Source: Eubacterium limosum
GTDB taxonomy: Bacteria > Bacillota > Clostridia > Eubacteriales > Eubacteriaceae
NCBI RefSeq assembly: GCF_000807675.2
Contig: NZ_CP019962.1
Location: 1 to 64,000, forward strand
Reading direction: 5' to 3'
Length of the DNA stretch: 64,000 bases
The translations under genes were made by a program, and so were the position numbers. Shown piece after piece: positions 49,901 to 57,182 of the stretch. Position 1 is the stretch's first letter; the number at the start of each line of letters is the position of its first letter. The notes under the pieces were generated by a model. The model searched no databases. It was not told the origin of the DNA and was given only the letters and a program-made list of their open reading frames with translations.

Positions 49901-50357
49901 CCTTTGCAAATTCCGCTGCCTCCTTGTCTGAGGTAATCGGCTTTTCTACGCCTGGAATGGTGGGCACATTGACGGATTTAGCCACAATTTTAGATTGGAT
50001 CTTATCGCCCATCTGTTCCATCATGGTGTGGGTTGGTCCAATAAAGGCAATCCCTTCTTCTTCACAGCGTCTGGCAAACTCTGGATTTTCGGACAGGAAT
50101 CCATAGCCTGGATGGATAGCGTCCACTTCCTTTTTCTTGGCCAGAGAGATAATCTTGTCCATATTCAGGTAGGCTTCGACCGGACCGGTAGTACCGGTAA
50201 TCAGGTAAGCCTCATCCGCCTTGGAACGAAACAGAGACATCTTGTCCTCCTGGGCATAGATGGCAACTGTCTGGATACCAAGCTCCTGACATGCACGAAT
50301 AATACGAATGGCGATTTCGCCGCGGTTAGCAATCAATACCTTGTTAAATTTTTTCAT
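46929..50357 (-). CDS. pyc: Pyruvate carboxylase
   Basis: 1142 residues from ATG 50357 (a TTG two codons earlier is also possible). Single-chain type: biotin carboxylase about 1-450 (AAAGGGGRGMRI glycine loop; ERDCSIQRRHQKIIEFTPSL; FIEMNPRIQVEHTVTE), carboxyltransferase about 525-800 (LLGDTTLRDAHQSLFATRVR; RLHTHDTAGNG), and C-terminal biotinyl domain with EAMKMETE. It makes oxaloacetate from pyruvate for the incomplete TCA branch. In Listeria and Lactococcus the enzyme is inhibited by c-di-AMP. It ends beside the CBS gene. Confidence 0.96.
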   Translation of the reverse strand: MKKFNKVLIANRGEIAIRIIRACQELGIQTVAIYAQEDKMSLFRSKADEAYLITGTTGPVEAYLNMDKIISLAKKKEVDAIHPGYGFLSENPEFARRCEEEGIAFIGPTHTMMEQMGDKIQSKIVAKSVNVPTIPGVEKPITSDKEAAEFAKVAGYPIMLKAAAGGGGRGMRIVRDEKDLLKEYHSAMSEATKAFGDGTIFVEKYLEEPKHIEVQILGDAYGNVVHLFERDCSIQRRHQKIIEFTPSLSISEEQRQAICADALKLAKAVNYRNAGTIEFLVDKKGDHYFIEMNPRIQVEHTVTELVTGIDLVQSQIMIAEGYPLDSDEINIKSQEGVRSRGYAIQCRVTTEDPKNHFMPDTGRLDVYRTASGAGIRLDTGNGFTGGEITPYYDSLLMKSTSYSRTFEDTRRKALRALKEMQIEGVQTNKDFLINVLEHDMFKSGNCDTKFIDDHPELFNIQAEKSQAYDVIRYFGEMAVNETFGNKPDFDEPEIPEIPRGIELRGTKQILDEQGPDGLVKWIQSQDKLLLGDTTLRDAHQSLFATRVRSRDMIKIAKETAYLGQDIFALEMWGGATFDVAYNFLKESPWRRLDELRKRIPNILFQMLLRGANAVGYKNYPDNVLRKFIKESAEGGIDVFRIFDSLNWMEGMKVSIEEVLKTGKVCEVAMCYTGDILDPKKTKYDLDYYVRMAHEIEATGAHILAIKDMSALLKPAAAFKLIKTLKEEVKIPVRLHTHDTAGNGVAAILMATMAGVDIADAAFSSMSGLTSQPSLNSVVAALANTPRDTGMSEDDLQLISDYWETTRQVYGKFESGLKSGSAEIYKLEIPGGQYSNLKSQVESFGLGHKFKEVKQKYMEANVLLGDIVKVTPSSKVVGDMAIFMVQNGLDKDNIYDKGKDLAYPNSVVDYFKGMIGQPEGGFDPKLQEIVLKGIEPITVRPGTLLPPEDFEAIREEYRDEFGIELAEREVTSAALYPKVFKNYVKFYQDYGDFMRMDTHAFFYGLKEGETAEVEVDKGKRFIIRMVKMGQPNEEGYRPVLFEVDGFRREIYIEDKRSLFSKEKSTMLKADKNNPKEIGSGIPGTVLKVLVNESDEVEENQPLIIVEAMKMETEIVAHAAGKIKEIYVSEGQSVQSGELIITME

Positions 50358-50444
50358 TTGCAACTCTCACTTCACTATAAAATTACAGCCTGCCGCGCTT
50401 GGTTAAGCGTGACAGACCAGTGCATAAATATTTATTGTTACTCT

Positions 50445-50473
50445 ATTATATATAAACCTTCAGCCAATGAAAA
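50445..50473 (-). promoter_or_regulatory. Promoter of pyc
   Basis: Minus-strand TTTTCA (50473-50468) and TATAAT (50450-50445), spacer 17. The leader of about 85 bases contains a palindromic GCTTAACCAAGCG-like element. An AT-rich inverted repeat at 50492-50515 (AATAAAAACA/TGTTTTTATT) upstream may terminate the aro operon. Confidence 0.65.
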
Positions 50474-50530
50474 GAAAAATTTTTGTTATTTAAAATAAAA
50501 ACAAGTGTTTTTATTTGAAAAACACAATTT

Positions 50531-50824
50531 TCAAACCTTCTTCGTATCCTGTTCATCAATATATGCCTGCTGAACCCTCTTGCTCTGGTCCATAACGGCA
50601 TGAATAAACTCTGTATAATATTTTTTATAATCCGCGTTTTCTAATTTTTCTGTGTTTTTTTTCACGACCTCTGCCTCCCGTTTGGGATCGAATATTTCTC
50701 CATGATTTGTGAATTTATATTCAGCCACCTGGTAGACAAGATCGAGCCGTTCCTCAAAAAGAGCGCGCATTTCTGTGTCAACTTCGTCGATACGCATCCG
50801 GATTTCTTCAATTGATTTTGCCAT
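50531..50824 (-). CDS. aroQ: Chorismate mutase, AroQ type
   Basis: 97 residues, all helical. The active-site pattern is visible: IEEIRMRIDEVDTEMRALFE near the start with the catalytic Arg, then LDLVYQVAEYK (Lys), FDPKREAEVVKKN (Arg-Glu) and HAVMDQSKRVQ (Gln). It makes prephenate from chorismate, the branch to Phe and Tyr. It follows aroC with a 10-base gap in the shikimate operon. Confidence 0.92.
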   Translation of the reverse strand: MAKSIEEIRMRIDEVDTEMRALFEERLDLVYQVAEYKFTNHGEIFDPKREAEVVKKNTEKLENADYKKYYTEFIHAVMDQSKRVQQAYIDEQDTKKV

Positions 50825-50834
50825 ATTTACTCCT

Positions 50835-51908
50835 TTATACCAAAAAATCCAGCATACAAAGCGCTGTGACAGCCTCCACTACCGGGCAGGCTCTCAGGAC
50901 AATGCAGGGGTCATGCCTGCCCTGTATCTCAATTTCAGCATCCTTTTTAGCTGCCATGTCAATGGTCTTCTGGGGCTGCGCGATGGAAGCCGTAGGCTTA
51001 AAGGCTACCCGGTACACAATGGGCATGCCGTTTGTAATCCCTCCGTTAATTCCGCCGTTGTTGTTTGTCGTAGTCTTAACCCTGTCACTATCCATGTAAA
51101 AGGGATCATTGGCCGCAGAGCCACGAAGCTCCGTAATATCAAAGCCCAGTCCAAATTCAACACCTTTTACCGCAGGCACCGAAAACAGCAGTGCGGACAA
51201 CCGGCTTTCAACGGAATCAAACAGCGGGTCACCCACTCCGGCCGGCATGCCTGTTATGTAGCCCTCGATCACACCGCCCACAGAGTCCTGATCCTTAATG
51301 GCCTCGAGGATTTCATCCTTCATCGTCTCCTCCAGCGTCTTTGTATACAGTGGAAACAACGGGTTTTCGTAACAGAGTGATCCGTATTCTTCAGGTTTCA
51401 GATCTCTTTTATCCTGGACGCTGCCAATGGATAAAATCCGGCTGCCGATTTTAACCTCGGGAGCAATCTGAGCCAGCGCTGCCTTGGCAACAGCACCGGC
51501 AAAAACGATGGGCGCTGTAAGACGTCCTGAAAAATGTCCGCCTCCCCGATAATCCTGAAAACCGCCGTAGCGCATCCAACCGCTGTAATCGGCGTGTCCC
51601 GGGCGCATGAGATCCTTCGTGCGGGCATAGTCCTTGGAACGGGTATTGCCGTTTCGGATGATTCCAGTAAGCGGAGTGCCTGTGGTTTTCCCTTCAAAAA
51701 AACCACTGACAATTTCCACCTCATCCGCCTCCTTACGCGGGGTAGCCAGACGGCTGCTGGAGGCGGCACGTCGTTTCATTTCCGCTGCAACTTTCTCCAG
51801 GTCCACTGCCACGCCAGATGGAAGACCATCGATGGTCGCCCCTATGGCGGCTCCGTGAGATTCCCCAAACACTGAAACTTTGATCTTATTCCCCCAGATC
51901 GAACTCAT
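50835..51908 (-). CDS. aroC: Chorismate synthase
   Basis: 357 residues from ATG 51908, overlapping the end of aroA by 23 bases; a longer frame has no support. Signatures: VSVFGESHGAAIGATIDGLP at the start, DYSGWMRYGGFQDYRGGGHF near 110, and the FMN-site GGINGGITNGMPIVYRVAFK near 300. It forms chorismate from EPSP, with reduced FMN. Operon with aroB-aroA-aroC-aroQ. Confidence 0.95.
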   Translation of the reverse strand: MSSIWGNKIKVSVFGESHGAAIGATIDGLPSGVAVDLEKVAAEMKRRAASSSRLATPRKEADEVEIVSGFFEGKTTGTPLTGIIRNGNTRSKDYARTKDLMRPGHADYSGWMRYGGFQDYRGGGHFSGRLTAPIVFAGAVAKAALAQIAPEVKIGSRILSIGSVQDKRDLKPEEYGSLCYENPLFPLYTKTLEETMKDEILEAIKDQDSVGGVIEGYITGMPAGVGDPLFDSVESRLSALLFSVPAVKGVEFGLGFDITELRGSAANDPFYMDSDRVKTTTNNNGGINGGITNGMPIVYRVAFKPTASIAQPQKTIDMAAKKDAEIEIQGRHDPCIVLRACPVVEAVTALCMLDFLV

Positions 51909-53187
51909 GGATAACACCTCCCATTTTCTTGAAATCTTCCCAGAAATCCGGATAAGATTTCCGTACACTCTCGGCGCCTGTTATCGTAAGCTTATCCTGA
52001 CATGCAAAGCTAGCAATAGCGGCTGCCATTGCAATACGGTGGTCATTGTGGCTGTCCACCACACCCCCTGTAAAATATTTAACACCTTCAATGGTCATCC
52101 CCTCAGGATGCTCCGTAACTTTTGCCCCCAGAGTGGTCAGCACTTCATTCATGGCAGCCAGCCGGTCCGACTCCTTAAAACGCAGGCGGGCCGCGCCGAC
52201 GATCTCTGTCGTCCCCACGCTCAGGGCTGCCAGTACAGTGAGCACCGGTACCAGATCCGGACATTGCGAAACATCCACCACCGCACCATGAGTGCTTCCC
52301 GGTTTGGTCACGTATCCCGTTTCAGTCTGGGCTACGCTCCCCCCCATAGACTGAATGATTTTCACAATGGCTTTATCGCCCTGGGATGAATCTGACTGCA
52401 AATCCTCACAATCCGTTTTTTCACCCAGAATACCGCCCACCAGCCAGAAAGCACCTTGGGAAAAATCACCCTCTACCCGGTAATCCCGGGCCGCATACCG
52501 CTGGTTCCCGGCAACGCGAAACAAATGGTAATCCTCATTGACCACAGCAATGCCGAACTTTTCCATAATATCCAAAGTAATGTCAATATAAGGCCTGGAT
52601 TCCAGCGGCGTAGTGATTTCGATGACCGAATCTCCGTCAAGCAGCGGCAGCGCAAACAGCAGGCCTGTAATAAACTGTGAAGAAATGCTGCCGTTCAGGC
52701 GGTAAGTGCCCGGCTTTAAAGTACCCGTAAAGCACAGAGGCAGTTCCTGGCCTTCAGTCTCTTTCTGATAGGTAATGTCCTGTTCCTCAAAAATATCGTA
52801 GTAGGGCTGCATAGGCCGTTCTACCAGCCGTCCGCGGCCGATAACTCTGGAGTCTCTGGCTTTTAACGCCAACAACGGAATGATAAAACGCAAAGTGGAG
52901 CCAGACTCAATACAGTCAATGGTCTTACCCTCTGTATCCGGACGGCTCACACCGGTAATCGTCAGAGTAAAACGCTTTCCTTCATTTTCTTCATATTTGA
53001 TTTCTGCTCCCAGGGTTTCCATAGCCCTACAGGTTGCGGTGATATCATCGGACAAAAGAATGTTGGTGATGACGCTGGTCCCCTGTGACAGAGCCGCGCA
53101 CATAACCGCCCGGTGACTGACGCTTTTGGACGGAGGAATACAGATCGTGCCGCCCAGCTTTTTAGGTGTAATTTCGACTTTTTTCAT
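51886..53187 (-). CDS. aroA: EPSP synthase (3-phosphoshikimate 1-carboxyvinyltransferase)
   Basis: 433 residues. PPSKSVSHRAVMCAALSQGT near 18, ESGSTLRFIIPLLALKA near 90, NGSISSQFITGLLFALPLLD near 165, and the C-terminal RFKESDRLAAMNE and DSHNDHRIAMAAAIA. The active-site set is complete. The region near residue 92 reads SGSTLRFIIP, like class II-type sequences. It joins shikimate-3-phosphate and PEP. Eleven bases separate it from aroB. Confidence 0.95.
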   Translation of the reverse strand: MKKVEITPKKLGGTICIPPSKSVSHRAVMCAALSQGTSVITNILLSDDITATCRAMETLGAEIKYEENEGKRFTLTITGVSRPDTEGKTIDCIESGSTLRFIIPLLALKARDSRVIGRGRLVERPMQPYYDIFEEQDITYQKETEGQELPLCFTGTLKPGTYRLNGSISSQFITGLLFALPLLDGDSVIEITTPLESRPYIDITLDIMEKFGIAVVNEDYHLFRVAGNQRYAARDYRVEGDFSQGAFWLVGGILGEKTDCEDLQSDSSQGDKAIVKIIQSMGGSVAQTETGYVTKPGSTHGAVVDVSQCPDLVPVLTVLAALSVGTTEIVGAARLRFKESDRLAAMNEVLTTLGAKVTEHPEGMTIEGVKYFTGGVVDSHNDHRIAMAAAIASFACQDKLTITGAESVRKSYPDFWEDFKKMGGVIHEFDLGE

Positions 53188-53198
53188 GCTGTCCCTTT

Positions 53199-54266
53199 CT
53201 ACTGAAATAACTGAATGGCCTGGTCCTTATGGATTTTTACGATCTCTGCCTTGCCTATTTTAGTAATGATGCACATATTTAAAACGTCGTTCTCAAATTT
53301 TTTATCTGAATAAAGAATCTCCTTGACACGGTTCAGGTCCATTTCCGGCATTTCATAGGGAAGTCCGTAGGTTTCCAGAATCAACTGAAGGTTTCCAAGG
53401 GTCTCCGGCGTGGTAATCCCCTCGCGCACGCTCATTTTAGTGATCTGGTACATGCCGATGGCTACCGCCTCGCCGTGGGAGTATTCTTTGAATTCAAAGT
53501 AGGACTCAATGACATGGCCGATGGTATGCCCAAAATTGAGAACACGGCGCAGGCCTTTTTCCTTTTCATCACTTTCGACCACATTGCGCTTGATCTGGAC
53601 ACACTTGGCGATAATTTCTTCCATATCCTCCAGCAGATCCTCCTGGTACTCAAAGCCCATGAGGCGTACAAAAAGCTTAGCAGAGCTGATACATCCGTAT
53701 TTGATCACCTCGCCCATACCGTCAGTCAGGTAATGGTCCTCAAGCGTATCCAGAAACTGCGGATCGATGACTACTGCCTTGGGCTGGTGGAACGCGCCAA
53801 CCAGGTTCTTGCCAAAGCCCAGATCTACCCCAACCTTTCCGCCCACACTGCTGTCTACCTGGGCCAGCAAAGAGGTTGGAATCTGGACGAAATCAATGCC
53901 GCGCATAAAGGTAGCAGCGCAGAAGCCAGCCAGGTCTCCGACTACGCCGCCGCCCAGGGCCACGATAGCGTCGGAACGCGTTATGCCCATATCCATGAGC
54001 TGATAGTAAATTTCCTCTACCTGGGCCAGGCTTTTGGATTCCTCGCCCGCTGGAATCACAAGGGTATACACAGATGCACCCAGACTTTTGATCTGCTTTT
54101 TCACATTGCTCAGATACAGCTTGGCAACGTTCTTATCGCTGATAATCACAATGCTGCGGTAGCTGCCGAAAATTTCATCCATCTCAAACAGATGCTCCTT
54201 CAGGCCATTGCCGATCATAATTTTATACTGATGCTTGTTTTCAGTCGTACAGGTTAATTCCTTCAT
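53199..54266 (-). CDS. aroB: 3-dehydroquinate synthase
   Basis: 355 residues. NAD+ and metal-binding marks: VALGGGVVGDLAGFCAATFM (near 100), RGIDFVQIPTSLLAQVDSSV, FGKNLVGAFHQPKAVVIDP, and RRVLNFGHTIGHVIESYFEF with the zinc histidines near 247-251. It closes the ring of DAHP to 3-dehydroquinate. It leads the aroB-aroA-aroC-aroQ operon; aroF/G, aroD, aroE and aroK are not in this window. Confidence 0.95.
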   Translation of the reverse strand: MKELTCTTENKHQYKIMIGNGLKEHLFEMDEIFGSYRSIVIISDKNVAKLYLSNVKKQIKSLGASVYTLVIPAGEESKSLAQVEEIYYQLMDMGITRSDAIVALGGGVVGDLAGFCAATFMRGIDFVQIPTSLLAQVDSSVGGKVGVDLGFGKNLVGAFHQPKAVVIDPQFLDTLEDHYLTDGMGEVIKYGCISSAKLFVRLMGFEYQEDLLEDMEEIIAKCVQIKRNVVESDEKEKGLRRVLNFGHTIGHVIESYFEFKEYSHGEAVAIGMYQITKMSVREGITTPETLGNLQLILETYGLPYEMPEMDLNRVKEILYSDKKFENDVLNMCIITKIGKAEIVKIHKDQAIQLFQ

Positions 54267-54322
54267 GGTTTCGCTCCTTTATCTATAAAATACTGTATGC
54301 AATTTCGCTGATTTGAATAATT

Positions 54323-54328
54323 ATTATA
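54323..54328 (-). promoter_or_regulatory. Extended -10 of the aro operon promoter
   Basis: Minus-strand TGATATAAT: TATAAT at 54328-54323 preceded by TG one base away; the -35 is poor. The transcript start would be about 50 bases before the aroB ATG. The gap 54267-54579 contains this and the opposite hdeD promoter and no ORF. Confidence 0.6.
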
Positions 54329-54443
54329 TCATACTTTTACTAAAGTGAGGGGAGAACCTTACCGTAAAGCATTTCAAACTTCTGTTTATTGCCTGGAATT
54401 TTTATTACAATTATCAAGAAAGCTTCAAATTAAGAAAACTTCG

Positions 54444-54472
54444 TTGCATTTTACGGCATAATCCGGTATGAT
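54444..54472 (+). promoter_or_regulatory. Candidate promoter of the HdeD-like gene
   Basis: TTGCAT at 54444-54449 and TATGAT at 54467-54472 with a 17-base spacer, 107 bases before the ATG. A second TATAAT lies close to the ribosome site near 54556 and could be an alternative -10. Confidence 0.5.
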
Positions 54473-54579
54473 AAACATATAAGCAACCAGGTTGACTATA
54501 ATGTTATTTACCATTTACCGCGGGTATATAAAATAAAACAATGATAACAAGCACTTTATAATAGAAAGGAGTCTTTACT

Positions 54580-55173
54580 ATGTACGAAGAACCTAAAGGA
54601 CCAATCGAAACTCTGGAAGAGGATCTGGAAAAAACCATCAAGCACTGGTGGATGTTTTTAATTCTCGGCATTCTGGCCATCGGCGTAGGCATCTGGCTGT
54701 TTTTCACTCCCATGCAAGGGTACGCGGCATTGACGGTGTTCTTTGCCTTAACCTTTTTAATTTCGGGCCTTGCCTCTGTTTTTGTCACCATCTTTAATCG
54801 TAAAACCATTCCGGCCTGGGGCTGGAATCTGGTGTCCGGCATTCTCATGCTGGTGCTTGGAATTATTCTGGTGGCAAACCTGAATCTTTCTGCTGATGTA
54901 CTGGCGTTTTACGTCGCCTTTGCTGTAATGTTCGGCGGATTTAATACCATCGGCTTTGCCTTTACCACAAAATCCCTCGGGGACAGCGGCTGGGGTTGGA
55001 ATCTGGCACTGGGTATCCTGGTCGTCATCCTGTCCATCGTCCTTCTGCTGCACCCGGTATTCACAGCGCTGACCATCACCATCTGGACCGGCATTGCCTT
55101 TGTGAGCCTGGGCGTTTCCTTCTGTATGCTCGCATACCGTTTGTCCAAAACCAACAGTCTGCTGAAAAAATAA
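54580..55173 (+). CDS. HdeD-type membrane protein (DUF308)
   Basis: 197 residues. About six hydrophobic segments in two repeats (WWMFLILGILAIGVGIWLFF and WGWNLVSGILMLVLGIILVA, then NLALGILVVILSIVLLLHPV), the tandem DUF308/HdeD layout. HdeD in E. coli is linked to acid resistance at high density; in Firmicutes the role is unknown. It is followed by a terminator and a MarR gene. Confidence 0.85.
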   Translation: MYEEPKGPIETLEEDLEKTIKHWWMFLILGILAIGVGIWLFFTPMQGYAALTVFFALTFLISGLASVFVTIFNRKTIPAWGWNLVSGILMLVLGIILVANLNLSADVLAFYVAFAVMFGGFNTIGFAFTTKSLGDSGWGWNLALGILVVILSIVLLLHPVFTALTITIWTGIAFVSLGVSFCMLAYRLSKTNSLLKK

Positions 55174-55185
55174 ACTGTCATAAAA

Positions 55186-55218
55186 CCCCGGAACTAATAT
55201 CTTATTGGTTCCGGTCTT
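55186..55218 (+). terminator. Terminator after the HdeD-like gene
   Basis: CCGGAACTAAT pairs with ATTGGTTCCGG, followed by TCTTTA. The MarR gene starts 28 bases later. Confidence 0.65.
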
Positions 55219-55245
55219 TATCATAGTTTGAGTAAGTGAGGTATT

Positions 55246-55845
55246 ATGATGAAAAAGGAAAAAAAGAGTAAGAAACCAGCTGACAAGAAGAATTCAAAGA
55301 AAAAGAACGGCAAGAAAAAAGAAATTCTGAAAACTGGGGAAGCGCAGAAGACCAAGACCGCTGCCGACTCCAAGTCCAGGAAAGATTTGAAGCAGGCACT
55401 GGCTGAAATCACGGCCAAGTACCAGCTCATCGAAGATCTTCCGCGTTTCTACGGCGGGGAAATTCCCCTTTATATTTCCGAAACCAGTGCGCTCCGTGTC
55501 ATCGGCGGCACTCCCGGCCTTAATCTGACCGCCATCGCCACAGCGCTGGGCGTCTCTAAAAGCGCAGTCTCCAAGAGCACCGGCAAACTCATGGAAAAAG
55601 GGCTGATCACCAAAGAACGCGCCCTTCGCGAGGTCATCTTTAATCTGAGCAATGAAGGGCAAATACTTTACGACCGGATGAATAATGACGAAAAGTTGCT
55701 TTTTAAAGGCCTTGATACCTATCTGAAAACTTTGAGCCCGGATGACGAAAAGGCTGTATCTGACTTCTTAGACCACATCCACCTGGAGCTTGAAAAAGCA
55801 GTCAACAAGCTCAGGGAACCTCTTGAGGATATTGACGAAAAATAA
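55246..55845 (+). CDS. MarR-family regulator with lysine-rich N-terminal tail
   Basis: 199 residues. The first 50 are almost all Lys, Ser, Ala and Glu (KKEKKSKKPADKKNSKKKNG), unusual for MarR proteins of about 145 residues. The rest is a normal winged HTH: GLNLTAIATALGVSKSAVSK, STGKLMEKGLITKERALREV and a C-terminal dimer helix. The basic tail may add non-specific DNA or RNA contact. It may control the HdeD-like gene next door; this is positional inference. Confidence 0.85.
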   Translation: MMKKEKKSKKPADKKNSKKKNGKKKEILKTGEAQKTKTAADSKSRKDLKQALAEITAKYQLIEDLPRFYGGEIPLYISETSALRVIGGTPGLNLTAIATALGVSKSAVSKSTGKLMEKGLITKERALREVIFNLSNEGQILYDRMNNDEKLLFKGLDTYLKTLSPDDEKAVSDFLDHIHLELEKAVNKLREPLEDIDEK

Positions 55846-55861
55846 AACCATGTTTTGTTGG

Positions 55862-55898
55862 GATCGGTGCAGATTTGCGCCGGTCTTTTTTGTTTTTT
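55862..55898 (+). terminator. Terminator after the MarR gene
   Basis: GATCGGTGCAG-type arm pairs with GCGCCGGTC around ATTT, followed by six T. Confidence 0.7.
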
Positions 55899-56030
55899 TA
55901 AGAATTCACATCATTTTTTCTTAATTTTATTTCATTTGTGGCACTTTTGTGGTTCCCCATCATTTATACTGTAATCAAAAGAAAGAATCAGCCGCTGCTG
56001 GTTCGAAAACACAGAAAAAGGAGAAAGAAT

Positions 56031-56564
56031 ATGCGTATTAAAAAATTATTGGTTACCATGAGTTTAGGACTCGTGCTGCTGACTTCCGCCGGAGCGCCGG
56101 CATTGGCGAAAGATCTTGATGAGAACACTCAGGAGGGCTCCTCTGAAATCTCCGGAAGCATTGCGTCAAGGTATACCGTAGAAATACCTGCCGAGATTGA
56201 GATGGGGACAATGCAGAGAAACAGGGATTCCCAGGCTCCCTTTTCTATTACTGCCAGAAATGTTGCCCTGCCAAGTGATGTAAAACTGCAGGTCCGCGTT
56301 AATGGCGACGGTATAAATGACGAATTTATACTTAAAAGCTCAGACAGCAAAATTTCTTACAGGCTTTTTAAAAGTGCTGAACCAAATGATATAGAAATTG
56401 CAACACATGATATTTTTGCCGAATTCTCAGGTACTATTGGTCAGGATGGCGACACCCAAAGCGGATTGGTTCAGGTAACACCTCAAGATACAGTAAACTC
56501 TGGAATCTATGCTGGAAATCTGAACTTTACCTGTGCCATCAACTTTCCCACAGTAACCCCTTAG
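56031..56564 (+). CDS. Secreted protein of unknown function (177 aa)
   Basis: Start set at ATG 56031 (MRIKKLLVTMSLGLVLLTSA) behind AAAAAGGAGAAAGAAT; signal peptide about 1-27 ending APALA. The mature part is beta-rich: RYTVEIPAEIEMGTMQRNRD, KLQVRVNGDGINDEFILKSS, TPQDTVNSGIYAGNLNFTCA. This I-P-x-x-I-x-x-G-T pattern, ending on a beta strand with F-x-C, resembles WxL-like or fimbrial-type extracellular beta proteins, but I cannot name the family. A membrane-anchored protein follows 100 bases later. Confidence 0.75.
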   Translation: MRIKKLLVTMSLGLVLLTSAGAPALAKDLDENTQEGSSEISGSIASRYTVEIPAEIEMGTMQRNRDSQAPFSITARNVALPSDVKLQVRVNGDGINDEFILKSSDSKISYRLFKSAEPNDIEIATHDIFAEFSGTIGQDGDTQSGLVQVTPQDTVNSGIYAGNLNFTCAINFPTVTP

Positions 56565-56665
56565 CAGCACCCATCCTGTCACTCTAATCAACATTAAAAA
56601 TAAAAGTCTGAAAATTTTACGGCTCACTGCAGCATACATTTTTAAACTCAAAAGGAATCCTCACA

Positions 56666-57142
56666 ATGGAAAACAAGAAAACAAACATGACCCATATCTG
56701 GCCCATCCTGCTCATGCTGGTCATACTCCTCGCAGGAGGTGTCATCTTTTACCTTTTAAACCAAAAGGCACAGCCTGTAGAAATGGAACAGACCGTAGTC
56801 GCCCTGACACCTACATCACAAAAGCCCGCCCCCTCTAACATCGCCATCCCGGGCTATCCTGAACTCACCCTCATCAGCGACACAGGCGTCATTCCCGCAG
56901 TTTTTGAAAATCCTGAGGGTAATCCCTGCTATTTCAAGCTGGATCTAATACTCTCCGATACCGGACAAACCATATGGTCCTCAGAAAACTTCAAACCCGG
57001 CACCGGTATACAAAGTCCTACAGCTGCTTTTATTCCCGAATCTGGCGTTTACAATGCCGAGCTCCGTTATACGACCACCAGTCTCGACGACCTAAGACCC
57101 CTGAACACTGCGGTTACAAAGGCGCGGTTAACTGTTCAGTAA
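56666..57142 (+). CDS. Membrane-anchored extracellular protein (158 aa)
   Basis: One TM near the N-terminus (WPILLMLVILLAGGVIFYLL), then a Thr/Pro linker and an extracellular beta domain (GNPCYFKLDLILSDTGQTIW, SSENFKPGTGIQ, YNAELRYTTTSLDDL). The domain resembles small Ig-like beta sandwiches that accompany secreted partners. Pairing with the 56031 gene suggests a two-part surface system. Family not recognised. Confidence 0.7.
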   Translation: MENKKTNMTHIWPILLMLVILLAGGVIFYLLNQKAQPVEMEQTVVALTPTSQKPAPSNIAIPGYPELTLISDTGVIPAVFENPEGNPCYFKLDLILSDTGQTIWSSENFKPGTGIQSPTAAFIPESGVYNAELRYTTTSLDDLRPLNTAVTKARLTVQ

Positions 57143-57143
57143 T

Positions 57144-57179
57144 AAAAGGCCTGTGATTCATTTTGATCACAGGCCTTTT
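57144..57179. terminator. Bidirectional terminator (surface pair / URO-D operon)
   Basis: AAAAGGCCTGTGATCA-type arm: AAAAGGCCTGTGA with TCACAGGCCTTTT, loop about TTCATTTTGA. It ends both converging transcripts. Confidence 0.85.
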
Positions 57180-57182
57180 AAA

